This document shows, in pieces, positions 25,918 to 34,007 of a stretch of 64,000 bases of DNA (positions are counted from its first letter, which is position 1; every line of letters starts with the position of its first letter). Where the stretch lies: the NCBI RefSeq assembly GCF_019237615.1, contig NZ_JAFAGT010000092.1, positions 1-64,000 of the forward strand. The letters are read 5' to 3'. Under the pieces are notes generated by a model. The model was not told the DNA's origin and did not search any database. It saw only the letters and a program-made list of their open reading frames with translations. The DNA comes from Roseateles sp. GTDB lineage: Bacteria > Pseudomonadota > Gammaproteobacteria > Burkholderiales > Burkholderiaceae_C. Both the position numbers and the translations under genes were made by a program.

Positions 25918-26392
25918 CGGCGGGCCGGCGCCGGCGCGGCGCGACCTGCTGGCCGGCGTCGCCGCCTGGGTGCTGGCCGCCGCGGCCGTGGCGCGGCCCT
26001 CGCCGGCGACCGCAGGCGCGGTCCAGGTCTGGAAGGACCCGAGCTGCGGCTGCTGCAAGGACTGGATCCGGCACCTGCAGGCCAACGGCTTCCAGGTCGC
26101 CATCCACGATGTCGGCAACAACGGCGCGCGCAAGCGCCTGGGGCTCGACCTCAAGTACGGCTCCTGCCACACGGCCCTGGTGGACGGCTACGCCATCGAA
26201 GGCCATGTGCCGGCGCGCGAGGTCCGGCGCCTGCTGCGCGAGCGGCCTCGGGCGCTGGGGCTGGCCGTGCCGGGCATGCCGGTCGGGTCACCCGGCATGG
26301 ACGGCCCGGCCTATGGCGGCCGCAAGGACCCCTGCGACGTGCTGCTGCTTGGCAAGGACGGCAGCGCCAGCGTCTATCAAACCTATCGTTGA
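25898..26392 (+). CDS. DUF411 copper-related protein
   Basis: A 164-residue DUF411 protein, a thioredoxin-like family common in copper and silver resistance clusters. After a leader with RRDLLAGVAAWVLAAAAVA come VWKDPSCGCCKDWIRHLQANGF (C-x-CC cluster), KYGSCHTALVDGYAIEGHVPA and GLAVPGMPVGSPGM. The start overlaps the cupredoxin end. The Cys residues and the Met-rich loop should bind Cu(I). Exact function is not known for the family. Confidence 0.85.
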   Translation: MPTTSTDGGPAPARRDLLAGVAAWVLAAAAVARPSPATAGAVQVWKDPSCGCCKDWIRHLQANGFQVAIHDVGNNGARKRLGLDLKYGSCHTALVDGYAIEGHVPAREVRRLLRERPRALGLAVPGMPVGSPGMDGPAYGGRKDPCDVLLLGKDGSASVYQTYR

Positions 26393-26403
26393 AGGAACAT
26401 GCC

Positions 26404-26748
26404 ATGAAGGCAATCAAGCACCTGACCCTGGCCGCGCTGGCGGTCGCTTCCCTTGCCGTCCCGGCGCTGGCGCAGGCCATGGACCCGGGCAAGACGCAGG
26501 GCGCGGGCGCGTCCGCCGCCGCGGACCTGACCGAAGGCGAGATCAGGAAGGTCGACAAGGACGGCAAGAAGCTCACCATCAAGCATGGCGACATCCAGAA
26601 CCTGGACATGCCCGGCATGACCATGGTGTTCCGGGTCAGGGACCCGGCCCTGCTCGAACAGGTCAAGGTGGGCGACAGGATCCGCTTCAAGGCCGAGAAG
26701 GCGGCCGACGGTTTCGTCGTGACGGAGCTGCGGCCAGCCGGCCAGTGA
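26404..26748 (+). CDS. CusF-like periplasmic copper-binding protein
   Basis: A 114-residue protein with signal peptide (LTLAALAVASLAVPALAQA) and a CusF-type OB domain. Metal ligands by alignment are His61, Met72 and Met74 (CusF His36, Met47, Met49). The Trp that caps Cu(I) in CusF (Trp44) is Met69 here, in LDMPGMTM, so metal is probably held by an extra Met instead of the cation-pi contact. It closes the copper run. ATG at 26404 was preferred to one 15 bases earlier because the signal peptide starts there. Confidence 0.82.
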   Translation: MKAIKHLTLAALAVASLAVPALAQAMDPGKTQGAGASAAADLTEGEIRKVDKDGKKLTIKHGDIQNLDMPGMTMVFRVRDPALLEQVKVGDRIRFKAEKAADGFVVTELRPAGQ

Positions 26749-26882
26749 GGTCATCCAAAGCTGCCGCGTTTCGCCCTGATCGCCACGCGGGCGCAGGGTC
26801 CGGGCTTGCCGCCGCGGGCCGCTGCGCCTCATGATGGGGGCGACCGCCCGGTGCATGCCGGGGCCCTCATGGAGCGACGACG

Positions 26883-27131
26883 ATGGAGCAACCGTTTCAT
26901 GGCTTCGCCGAGCTGTTCAAGCAGCTGGGCCTGCCCGCCGGCGACGCGGAGATCGCGCAGTTCCTGCGCCAGCATGCGCCGCTGCAGGCCTCTGTCGCGC
27001 TGGCCGAGGCGCCGTTCTGGACCGAGGCGCAGGCCGGCCTGCTGAGGGATGCGCTGGCCGGGGACGCCGACTGGGCCGAGATCGTCGACCAGCTCGACGC
27101 CGCGCTGCGCCGGCCTCAGGCCAGGGTGTAG
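26883..27131 (+). CDS. DUF2789 family protein
   Basis: An 82-residue protein of the DUF2789 family: PFHGFAELFKQLGLPAGDAEIAQFL, LAEAPFWTEAQAGLLRDAL and DWAEIVDQLDAALR. Small, soluble, helical, function unknown. Its end overlaps the convergent aldehyde dehydrogenase by 16 bases. Confidence 0.85.
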   Translation: MEQPFHGFAELFKQLGLPAGDAEIAQFLRQHAPLQASVALAEAPFWTEAQAGLLRDALAGDADWAEIVDQLDAALRRPQARV

Positions 27132-28555
27132 GCCGTCTTGATGCTGGTGTAGAACTCGGCGGCGTGGCGGCCCTGCTCGCGCGGGCCGTAGCTGCTGCCC
27201 TTGCGGCCGCCGAAGGGCACGTGGTAGTCCACGCCGGCCGTCGGCAGGTTGACCATGACCATGCCGGCCTGTGCGTGGCGCTTGAAGTGGGTGGCGTGCT
27301 TCAGCGAGGTCGTCGCGATGCCGGCCGACAGCCCGAACGGCGAGTCGTTGGCCAGCGCGAGGGCCTCGTCGTAGTCGCGGGCGCGGATGACGCTGACGAC
27401 GGGGCCGAAGACCTCCTCGCGATTGATGCGCATGGCGGCCGTCGTGTCGGTGATGAGGGCCGGCGTCAGGTAGAAGCCCGGCGCGCCGTCGGCGTTGTGC
27501 GGCATGCGCTCGCCGCCCTGCGCCAGCCGGCCGCCCTCGCGGCTGGCGATGCCGATGTAGTCCAGGTCCTGGCCCAGCTGGCTGGCGTCCACGACGGGGC
27601 CGATGTCGGTGCCGGCCTTGCGGGCGTCGCCGATCTTCAGCGCCTTCATCTTCTCGACCATGGCCGCGACGAAGCGGTCGTGGATACCCTCGGTGACGAT
27701 GAGCCGGCTCGACGCGGTGCAGCGCTGGCCGGTGGAGAAGAAGCCGCTGTTGACGGCGGCGTTCACGGCCACGTCCAGGTCCGCGTCGTCCAGCACCACC
27801 ATGGGGTTCTTGCCGCCCATCTCCAGCTGGAACTTGGCCATGCGCGCCACGCAGGCGGCGGCCACCTTCTGGCCGGTGGCCACCGAGCCGGTGAAGCTGA
27901 TGGCCGCCACGCGCGGGTCGTTCAGCAGCGCCTCGCCGACGACCGAGCCGCGGCCCATGACCAGGTTGAAGACGCCGGCCGGCAGGCCCGAGCGCGACAG
28001 GATCTCGGCCAGCGCCCAGGCCGAGCCGGGCACCAGGTCGGCCGGCTTGAAGACGACGCAGCAGCCATGCGCCAGCGCCGGCGCGATCTTCCAGGCGGGG
28101 ATGGCGATGGGGAAGTTCCATGGCGTGATCAGGCCCACGACGCCTATGGGCTCGCGCGTAACCTCCACGCCGACGCCGGGGCGCACCGAGGGCAGGGACT
28201 CGCCGCCGGGGCGCAGCGCCTCGCCGGCGAAGAACTTGAAGATGTTGCCGGCGCGGACCACCTCGCCCACGGCCTCGGGCAAGGTCTTGCCTTCCTCGCG
28301 GGCCAGCAGGTCGCCCAGCTCCTGGCGCCGCGCGAGGATTTCCGTGCCGACGGCGTCGAGGATGTCGAAGCGCTGCTGCGGCGTGGACAGGCTCCAGGCC
28401 GGGAAGGCTGCTGCTGCAGCGGCGATGGCCTCCCGCGCCTGCGCGCCGTCGGCCTGCGCGTACTCGCCGACGAGGTCGCGGGTGTCCGAGGGGTTGATGT
28501 TGCGCGAGAGGGCGCTGCCTTCCAGCCAGGCGCCCGCGATGTAGTTCTTGAACAT
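27116..28555 (-). CDS. Aldehyde dehydrogenase, probable ketoglutarate-semialdehyde or glycolaldehyde dehydrogenase
   Basis: A 479-residue NAD(P)-dependent aldehyde dehydrogenase. TPWNFPIAIPAWKIAPAL and FKPADLVP form the cofactor pocket, FTGSVATGQ the Rossmann loop, LEMGGKNP the general-base Glu, and GQRCTASSR the catalytic Cys. EEVFGPV and PFGGRKGSSYGPREQG are typical of the xylose/arabinose oxidative-pathway clade. It shares a divergent promoter region with the SGNH hydrolase gene, where a LacI-type operator lies. It probably serves the oxidative pentose or uronate route encoded nearby. Substrate is inferred from context. Confidence 0.85.
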   Translation of the reverse strand: MFKNYIAGAWLEGSALSRNINPSDTRDLVGEYAQADGAQAREAIAAAAAAFPAWSLSTPQQRFDILDAVGTEILARRQELGDLLAREEGKTLPEAVGEVVRAGNIFKFFAGEALRPGGESLPSVRPGVGVEVTREPIGVVGLITPWNFPIAIPAWKIAPALAHGCCVVFKPADLVPGSAWALAEILSRSGLPAGVFNLVMGRGSVVGEALLNDPRVAAISFTGSVATGQKVAAACVARMAKFQLEMGGKNPMVVLDDADLDVAVNAAVNSGFFSTGQRCTASSRLIVTEGIHDRFVAAMVEKMKALKIGDARKAGTDIGPVVDASQLGQDLDYIGIASREGGRLAQGGERMPHNADGAPGFYLTPALITDTTAAMRINREEVFGPVVSVIRARDYDEALALANDSPFGLSAGIATTSLKHATHFKRHAQAGMVMVNLPTAGVDYHVPFGGRKGSSYGPREQGRHAAEFYTSIKTAYTLA

Positions 28556-28702
28556 GTTTTGACTTCCGAAGGCCGTGAGAGCCGTTGCCTCCCATGCGCG
28601 GCGCGGGAGGGGCCTCAAGGATAGGCGCTGCCGGGAGCGGGGCGGATGCGCCGGCATTGCCGCGGCCCGTGGCGCATGGTTTCCCGCACTCTCCGGGTAA
28701 AT

Positions 28703-28716
28703 TGGTTGCGCTATCA
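28703..28716. promoter_or_regulatory. LacI-type operator O1
   Basis: TGGTTGCGCTATCA, followed by TTTTG, lies between the divergent aldehyde dehydrogenase and SGNH hydrolase genes. It shares the RCGCTAYCAT core with O2, O3, O4 and O6. Confidence 0.6.
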
Positions 28717-28750
28717 TTTTGCCATTCGCCACTGACGAGATCGCATCCCG

Positions 28751-30043
28751 ATGAGCGCATCCACGACGAAGACCGGCCGTGCCGCCTGGCTGGCGGCCGC
28801 AGCCCTGTTGCTCGCGGCTTGCGGCTCGGCGCCGCCGGCTCCGAGGGCGGACTGGGTGGCGGCCTGGGGCAGCGCCATGCTGGCCCAGCCGGCGCCGAGC
28901 GCCGATGCCAGGCCGGTGCCCTGGCGGCAGCCGATGCGCGACGTCAGCCTGCGCCAGGTCGCGCGCGTCGCCGTCGCGGGCCAGGCCTTGCGGGTGCGCG
29001 TCAGCAACCTCTTCGGCGACGAGCCGCTGGTCGTCGACGCCGCCAGTGTCGCGCGCGTCGCGGCCCTGGATCCGCAGCCGGTGCTCGACGCGGCGACGCT
29101 GCTGCCGCTGCGCTTTGCCGGCCGGCGCGAGGTGACGGTACCGGCCCGTGCCGAGGTCTGGAGCGACCCCGTCGAGCTGGCGCTGCCGGCGCTGGCCGAC
29201 GTGGCGGTGCAATGGCATGTGCAGACCGGCCCGGCCCAGGCCAGCGTGCATCCGGGCTCGCGCATGCGCAGTTGGGCCGTGGCGGGCAATCGTGCCGACG
29301 TGGCGGACTGGGCGCAAGCCGTGGCCCAGGAGGGCTGGTGGCATCTGGAGGCGGTCGATGTGCGCGCCGCCGGGCCCTTGCCCGTGCTGGTGGCCACGGG
29401 TGACTCCATCACCGACGGCTATGGCGTGCCCTCGGGCAGCTACCAGCGCTGGACCGATGCGCTGTCGCGCCGCCTCGTGGCCGAGAAGCGCGAGGCTGCC
29501 GTCGTCAACACCGGCATTGGCGGCGGCCGCCTGCTGCGCGAAGGCCTGGGGCCCAGCCTGGTGTCGCGCTTCGATCGCGACGTGCTGGCGCGTACCGGCG
29601 CGACCCATGCCGTCGTGCTGATCGGCGTCAACGACCTGGGCGTCAGCCACCGCGGCAAGCCGACGACGGCCGAGTCGCGCGCGGCGCTGCTGGCCGAGCT
29701 GAAGGCTGGCTTCACCGACATCGCCACGCGCGCCCGCGCCCGCGGCGTCTGCCTGATCGTCTCGACGGTGCTGCCGTACTCGGGCAGCGGCTACTACGCG
29801 CCGCAGGCCGAGAACGAGGCCGACCGCCAGGCGCTGAACGCCTGGCTGCGCGAGCCGGGGCGCTTCGACGCGCTGCTGGACTTCGACGCGCGGCTGCGCG
29901 ACCCGGCCCGGCCGAGCCACCTGCGCGCCGACGTCGACAACGACGGCCTGCATCCGTCGCTGGCCGGCTATCGCCTGATGGCCGAGGCCTTCCCGGTCGA
30001 AGTGCTCGACCGGAAATGCGAGAAGAAGCTCAGCGCCCCTTGA
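28751..30043 (+). CDS. SGNH/GDSL-family esterase lipoprotein
   Basis: A 430-residue lipoprotein (lipobox LLAAC, Cys24). The C-terminal SGNH hydrolase domain has block I TGDSITDGYG with nucleophile Ser, block III IGVNDLG with Asn, and block V DGLHPS with the Asp-His pair. The N-terminal 200 residues form a beta-rich module typical of larger GDSL esterases. In a xylan locus the likely job is deacetylation of xylan or xylo-oligosaccharides in the periplasm, but rhamnogalacturonan or other esters cannot be excluded. It overlaps the convergent RraA-like gene by 14 bases. Confidence 0.8.
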   Translation: MSASTTKTGRAAWLAAAALLLAACGSAPPAPRADWVAAWGSAMLAQPAPSADARPVPWRQPMRDVSLRQVARVAVAGQALRVRVSNLFGDEPLVVDAASVARVAALDPQPVLDAATLLPLRFAGRREVTVPARAEVWSDPVELALPALADVAVQWHVQTGPAQASVHPGSRMRSWAVAGNRADVADWAQAVAQEGWWHLEAVDVRAAGPLPVLVATGDSITDGYGVPSGSYQRWTDALSRRLVAEKREAAVVNTGIGGGRLLREGLGPSLVSRFDRDVLARTGATHAVVLIGVNDLGVSHRGKPTTAESRAALLAELKAGFTDIATRARARGVCLIVSTVLPYSGSGYYAPQAENEADRQALNAWLREPGRFDALLDFDARLRDPARPSHLRADVDNDGLHPSLAGYRLMAEAFPVEVLDRKCEKKLSAP

Positions 30044-30740
30044 GCTGGCGCCAGGCCGCGAAGTCCGCGGCCACGTCCGCATCGGTGGGCGGGTACAGGC
30101 CCAGCACGCTGCGGCCGCCCATCACCTGCTCCTGCACATAGTCCTCGAAGACCGTCATCTCGACGGCCTCGCTGGCGATCTCGTCGGCCAGGTGGGCCGG
30201 GATGACGATGACGCCCTCGGCATCGCCGACGACGATGTCGCCGGGGAAGACCGGCGCGTCGCCGCAGCCGATGGGCTCGTTGATCGCGATCGCCTGGTGC
30301 AGCGTCAGGTTGGTCGGCGCGCTGGGCCGCGAGTGGTAGGCCGGGAAGGCGTACTTGGCGATGTCGGGGCTGTCGCGGAAGCCGCCGTCGGTGACGACGC
30401 CGGCCACGCCGCGCACCATCAGCCGCGCGACGAGGATGCCGCCGGCCGAGGCCGCACGTGCGTCCTTGCGGCTGTCGATGACCAGCACCGCGCCCTCGGG
30501 GCATTCCTCCACGGCCTTGCGCTGCGGATGGGCGCGGTCCTTGAACACGCCGATGTCGTTCAGGTCCTCGCGAGCGGGCATGTAGCGCAGCGTGTAGGCG
30601 GGGCCCACCATGTTGGGCAGGCCGGCGTTCAGCGGCCTGACGTCCTGGATGAACTGGTTGCGCAGGCCGCGCTTGAACAGCGCGGTGCAGAGCGTGGCGG
30701 TGCTGACGCCCATCAGCTTCTTGCGGGTATCGGGATTCAT
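30030..30740 (-). CDS. RraA-like family protein, possible keto-acid aldolase
   Basis: A 236-residue RraA/HMG-aldolase-fold protein: CTALFKRGLRNQF, GPAYTLRYMPAREDL, VIDSRKDARAASAGGILVARLMVRGVAGVVTDGGFRD and DIVVGDAEGVIVIPAHLADEI. The G-G-x10-GV-G-VVTDGG-RD segment holds the metal-binding Arg-Asp of class II pyruvate aldolases such as HMG aldolase. It follows the IlvD/EDD dehydratase by five bases, so it probably acts on the 2-keto-3-deoxy sugar acid that the dehydratase makes, cleaving or dehydrating it. The family name RraA does not imply RNase E inhibition here. The exact reaction is inferred. Confidence 0.75.
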   Translation of the reverse strand: MNPDTRKKLMGVSTATLCTALFKRGLRNQFIQDVRPLNAGLPNMVGPAYTLRYMPAREDLNDIGVFKDRAHPQRKAVEECPEGAVLVIDSRKDARAASAGGILVARLMVRGVAGVVTDGGFRDSPDIAKYAFPAYHSRPSAPTNLTLHQAIAINEPIGCGDAPVFPGDIVVGDAEGVIVIPAHLADEIASEAVEMTVFEDYVQEQVMGGRSVLGLYPPTDADVAADFAAWRQLKGR

Positions 30741-30745
30741 GGCGA

Positions 30746-32476
30746 TCAGTAGATGACGGGTTCGGGCACCGGCGCGCCGAACTGGGTTTCGAGGAAGTCG
30801 AAGTCGCAGCCCTCGTGGGCCTGGAGGATGTGGCGGCCGAACATCCAGCCGTAGCCGCGCTCGTAGCGCGCAGGCGGCGGCGTCCACGCGGCGCGACGGG
30901 TGGCCAGCTCCGCGTCGCTGACCTCGAGATGGATGGTTCGTGCCGGCACGTCGACGCTGACGCGGTCGCCCGTCTTGACCAGCGCCAGCGGGCCGCCGAC
31001 GAAGGCCTCGGGGCTGCAGTGCAGCAGGCAGCCGCCGTAGCTGGTGCCGCTCATGCGCGCGTCGGACAGGCGCAGCATGTCGGTCACGCCCTGTTTGAGC
31101 AGCTTGGTCGGGATGGGCAGCATGCCCCACTCGGGCATGCCGGCGCCCTTGGGGCCGGCGTTGCGCAGGACCAGGATGTCGTCGCCCGTCACGTCCAGGT
31201 CCGGGTCGTCCACCGCGGCCTTGAGGCTGGGGTAGTCGTCGAACACCAAGGCCCGGCCGGTGTGCCGCAGCAGGTGCGGTGCCACGGCGCTGGGCTTGAT
31301 GACGACACCGTCCGGCGCCAGGTTGCCGCGCAGCACGGCCAGCGCGCCTTCGGCGTAGATGGGGTTGTCGAGCGGCCGGATGACGTCGTCGTTGAAGACC
31401 TCGGCGCCGGCGATGTTGTCGGCCACGGTGCGGCCGTTGACGGTCATCGCGGCCAGGTCGAGCGTGGCCGCCATCACGTTCATCATGGCCGGCAGGCCGC
31501 CGGCGTAGAAGAAGTCCTCCATCAGGTAGCGGTCGCCGCTGGGCCGGATGTTGGCGATGACGCCGACATGGCGGCTGGCCGCGTCGAAGTCGTCCAGCGT
31601 GACCGGCAACCCCGCGCGGCGGCTGATGGCCACCAGGTGGATGATGGCGTTGGTGCTGCAGCCCATGGCCATCGCGACGGCGATGCCGTTGGCAAAGCTG
31701 CCCTGGCTGAGCATCTTCGCGGGCGTCAGATCCTCCCACACCATCTGCACGATGCGGCGGCCGCATTCGGCGGACATGCGCGCATGGTTGGCGTCGGGCG
31801 CCGGGATGCTGCTGGCGCCGGGCAGCGTGAAACCTATCGCCTCGGCAATGCCCATCATGGTCGCCGCCGTGCCCATGGTCATGCAGGTGCCATGGCTGCG
31901 CGCGATGCCGGCCTCCATCTCGGCCCAGGCCTGGTCGCTCAGGCGGCCGGCGCGGCGCTCGTCCCAGTACTTGAAGGCGTCGCTGCCCGAGCCCAGCACC
32001 TGGCCGCGCCAGTTGCCGCGCAGCATGGGGCCGGCGGGCAGGTAGATGCAGGGCAGGCCCATGCTGATGGCGCCCATCAAGAGGCCTGGCGTGGTCTTGT
32101 CGCAGCCGCCCATCAGCACGGCGCCATCCACCGGGTGGCTGCGCAGCAGCTCCTCGGTCTCCATCGCGAGGAAGTTGCGATACAGCATGGAGGTGGGCTT
32201 GACCATGCTCTCGCTGAGCGAGATGGCGGGCAGCTCCAGCGGCCAGCCACCGGCTTGCAGGATGCCGCGCTTGACGTCCTCCACCCGCTGCTTGAAGTGG
32301 GTGTGGCACTGGTTGGCGTCGCTCCAGGTGTTGACGATGGCGATGACCGGCCTGCCAATGAAGTCCTCGGCGGCATAACCCATCTGCAGCACCCGGCTGC
32401 GATGGCCGAAGCTGCGGAAATCGTCCTTGGCGAACCAGCGCGCGCTGCGCAGCTCTTCGACCTTCTTGACGCTCAT
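30746..32476 (-). CDS. IlvD/EDD-family sugar-acid dehydratase (xylonate/arabinonate type)
   Basis: A 576-residue iron-sulfur dehydratase. Cluster ligands sit in GGCDKTTPG, SHGTCMTMGTAATM and AMGCSTNAI; RMSGTSYGG is the substrate loop near the C-terminus. Length and FSKDD-like opening (RSARWFAKDDFRSFGHRSR) match pentonate dehydratases, not dihydroxyacid dehydratase. It converts D-xylonate or L-arabinonate to the 2-keto-3-deoxy acid. Its ATG overlaps the upstream dehydrogenase stop by four bases, and the RraA-like gene follows after five bases, forming one operon. Confidence 0.85.
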   Translation of the reverse strand: MSVKKVEELRSARWFAKDDFRSFGHRSRVLQMGYAAEDFIGRPVIAIVNTWSDANQCHTHFKQRVEDVKRGILQAGGWPLELPAISLSESMVKPTSMLYRNFLAMETEELLRSHPVDGAVLMGGCDKTTPGLLMGAISMGLPCIYLPAGPMLRGNWRGQVLGSGSDAFKYWDERRAGRLSDQAWAEMEAGIARSHGTCMTMGTAATMMGIAEAIGFTLPGASSIPAPDANHARMSAECGRRIVQMVWEDLTPAKMLSQGSFANGIAVAMAMGCSTNAIIHLVAISRRAGLPVTLDDFDAASRHVGVIANIRPSGDRYLMEDFFYAGGLPAMMNVMAATLDLAAMTVNGRTVADNIAGAEVFNDDVIRPLDNPIYAEGALAVLRGNLAPDGVVIKPSAVAPHLLRHTGRALVFDDYPSLKAAVDDPDLDVTGDDILVLRNAGPKGAGMPEWGMLPIPTKLLKQGVTDMLRLSDARMSGTSYGGCLLHCSPEAFVGGPLALVKTGDRVSVDVPARTIHLEVSDAELATRRAAWTPPPARYERGYGWMFGRHILQAHEGCDFDFLETQFGAPVPEPVIY

Positions 32477-33897
32477 GCCTGGCCTCGCGCGTCGATGAGC
32501 CAGCCCGGCGCGTCCTGCAGCGCGACGGGGCGCAGGAAGCGCTCCATCGCGGCATGGCCGACGCTGGTCGTGAAGGGCTGGGTGGACGAGGGCCAGGGCC
32601 CGCCATGCTGCTGCGCGGCCGTCACGGCGACGCCCGTGGGCACACCGCCGAACAGCACGCGGCCGGCGATGCGCTGGGCGGCGGCTGCGAGGCGGCGGTT
32701 GTCCGCGGTGCCCGCGTCCGCGCCCCACAACGTCACGGTCAGGCTGCCCTGCACGGCGGCCAGCACGGCCAAGGTCTCGTCGAGGTCCTTCACGGTGACG
32801 ACGAGGCAGGCGGGGCCGAAGACCTCCTCGCGCAAGGCCTCGTCGGCGATGAAGCTGGCGGCATCGGTCGCGAACAGATGGGCGCCCGGCGTGTCGCCGC
32901 CGGCCGGCGCGGCCAGCAGCGTCTTCACGGCCGCATGGCCATGCAGCCGCGCCACGCCGGCATTGAAGCCGGCGCGGATGCCGGCATGCAGCATCGCGTG
33001 CGGCGTGGCCGCGGCCAGGCCCTCGGCCAGCTGGCGCACGAAGTCCTGGCCCGGTTCGTCGTCGCGCACGATGACGACGCCGGGGCTGGTGCAGAACTGG
33101 CCGCAGCCCAGCGTGATGCTGGCCGCCAGCGTCGCTGCCAGAGTCGGGCCGTCGGCCTGCAGCGCCGCGGGCAGGGCGACGACGGGGTTGACGGAGCCCA
33201 GCTCGCCATAGAACGGGATGGGCCGCGGCCGCGCGTTCGCCTCGCGCCACAGCGCCTGACCGCCGCGCAGGCTGCCGGTGAAGGCGACGGCCTCGATGTC
33301 GGGGTCGCGCACCAGCGCCACGCCCACGTCGATGCCCGCGCCCTGCACCAGCTGCAGCACGCCCTCGGGCAGCATCAGCTCGGCCAGGCAGGCTGCGGCG
33401 AGATCGAAGACCGCGCGCGACAGCCCGGGGTGGCCGGGGTGGGCCTTGACGACGACGGGGCATCCGGCCGCCAGTGCCGAGGCGGTGTCGCCGCCCAGCA
33501 CGCTGAAGGCGAAGGGGAAGTTGCTGGCCGCGAACATCGCCACCGGTCCGACGGGCATGGCGATGCGCGTCAGCCGCGGCCGGCCCTGCGGCGGCGTGCC
33601 GGCGACGGCGGGCTCGTCCAGCAGCGGCTGTGCTGCACCGGCCTCGATCTGGATCGCGAAGCCGCGCAGCTGGAAGACGGTGCGGTCCAGCTCGCCGTTG
33701 AGGCGCGCCGTGCCGAGGTGGGTCTCGCGGTCGGCCAGCGGCACCAGGGCCGCGCGCGCGGCCAGCAGCGCGTCGGCCAGCGCGCGCAGCAGCGCCGCGC
33801 GTTGCGAAACCGGGAGATGGGCGTAGACCGGGGCCGCCGTGGCGGCCGCGGCGCAGGCGGCCCGGACCTGGGCCGCCGTGCTGTCGGTGAGCATCAT
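32473..33897 (-). CDS. 2,5-dioxovalerate (alpha-ketoglutarate semialdehyde) dehydrogenase
   Basis: A 474-residue aldehyde dehydrogenase of the KGSADH type III group: PVGPVAMFAASNFPFAFSVLGGDTASALAAG, VKAHPGHP, FTGSLRGGQAL, FYGELGSVNPVV with the Glu, and GQFCTSPG with catalytic Cys. HPGHP in the cofactor pocket points to NADP use. It makes 2-oxoglutarate, the last step of oxidative pentose and glucarate routes. First gene of the operon with the dehydratase and the RraA-like protein. A LacI-type operator lies 29 bases upstream. Confidence 0.85.
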   Translation of the reverse strand: MMLTDSTAAQVRAACAAAATAAPVYAHLPVSQRAALLRALADALLAARAALVPLADRETHLGTARLNGELDRTVFQLRGFAIQIEAGAAQPLLDEPAVAGTPPQGRPRLTRIAMPVGPVAMFAASNFPFAFSVLGGDTASALAAGCPVVVKAHPGHPGLSRAVFDLAAACLAELMLPEGVLQLVQGAGIDVGVALVRDPDIEAVAFTGSLRGGQALWREANARPRPIPFYGELGSVNPVVALPAALQADGPTLAATLAASITLGCGQFCTSPGVVIVRDDEPGQDFVRQLAEGLAAATPHAMLHAGIRAGFNAGVARLHGHAAVKTLLAAPAGGDTPGAHLFATDAASFIADEALREEVFGPACLVVTVKDLDETLAVLAAVQGSLTVTLWGADAGTADNRRLAAAAQRIAGRVLFGGVPTGVAVTAAQQHGGPWPSSTQPFTTSVGHAAMERFLRPVALQDAPGWLIDARGQA

Positions 33898-33925
33898 GGG
33901 TGGAATCCCGTGGGGGCGGGGTTGA

Positions 33926-33939
33926 TGTGAGCGCTATCA
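33926..33939. promoter_or_regulatory. LacI-type operator O2
   Basis: TGTGAGCGCTATCA lies upstream of the KGSADH operon and of the divergent GH2 pseudogene. It shares the GCGCTATCAT core with O1. Confidence 0.6.
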
Positions 33940-34007
33940 TAGGCGCGTGACGGACCCTGGTGGTCAGCGTTTACACCAGAACGAAGCACGCCGCACCTGC
34001 CCTGCCC

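Noticed and set aside
30030-30740. Inhibitor of RNase E (RraA)
   Set aside because: Operon context with sugar-acid enzymes and the aldolase-like active site favour a metabolic role.
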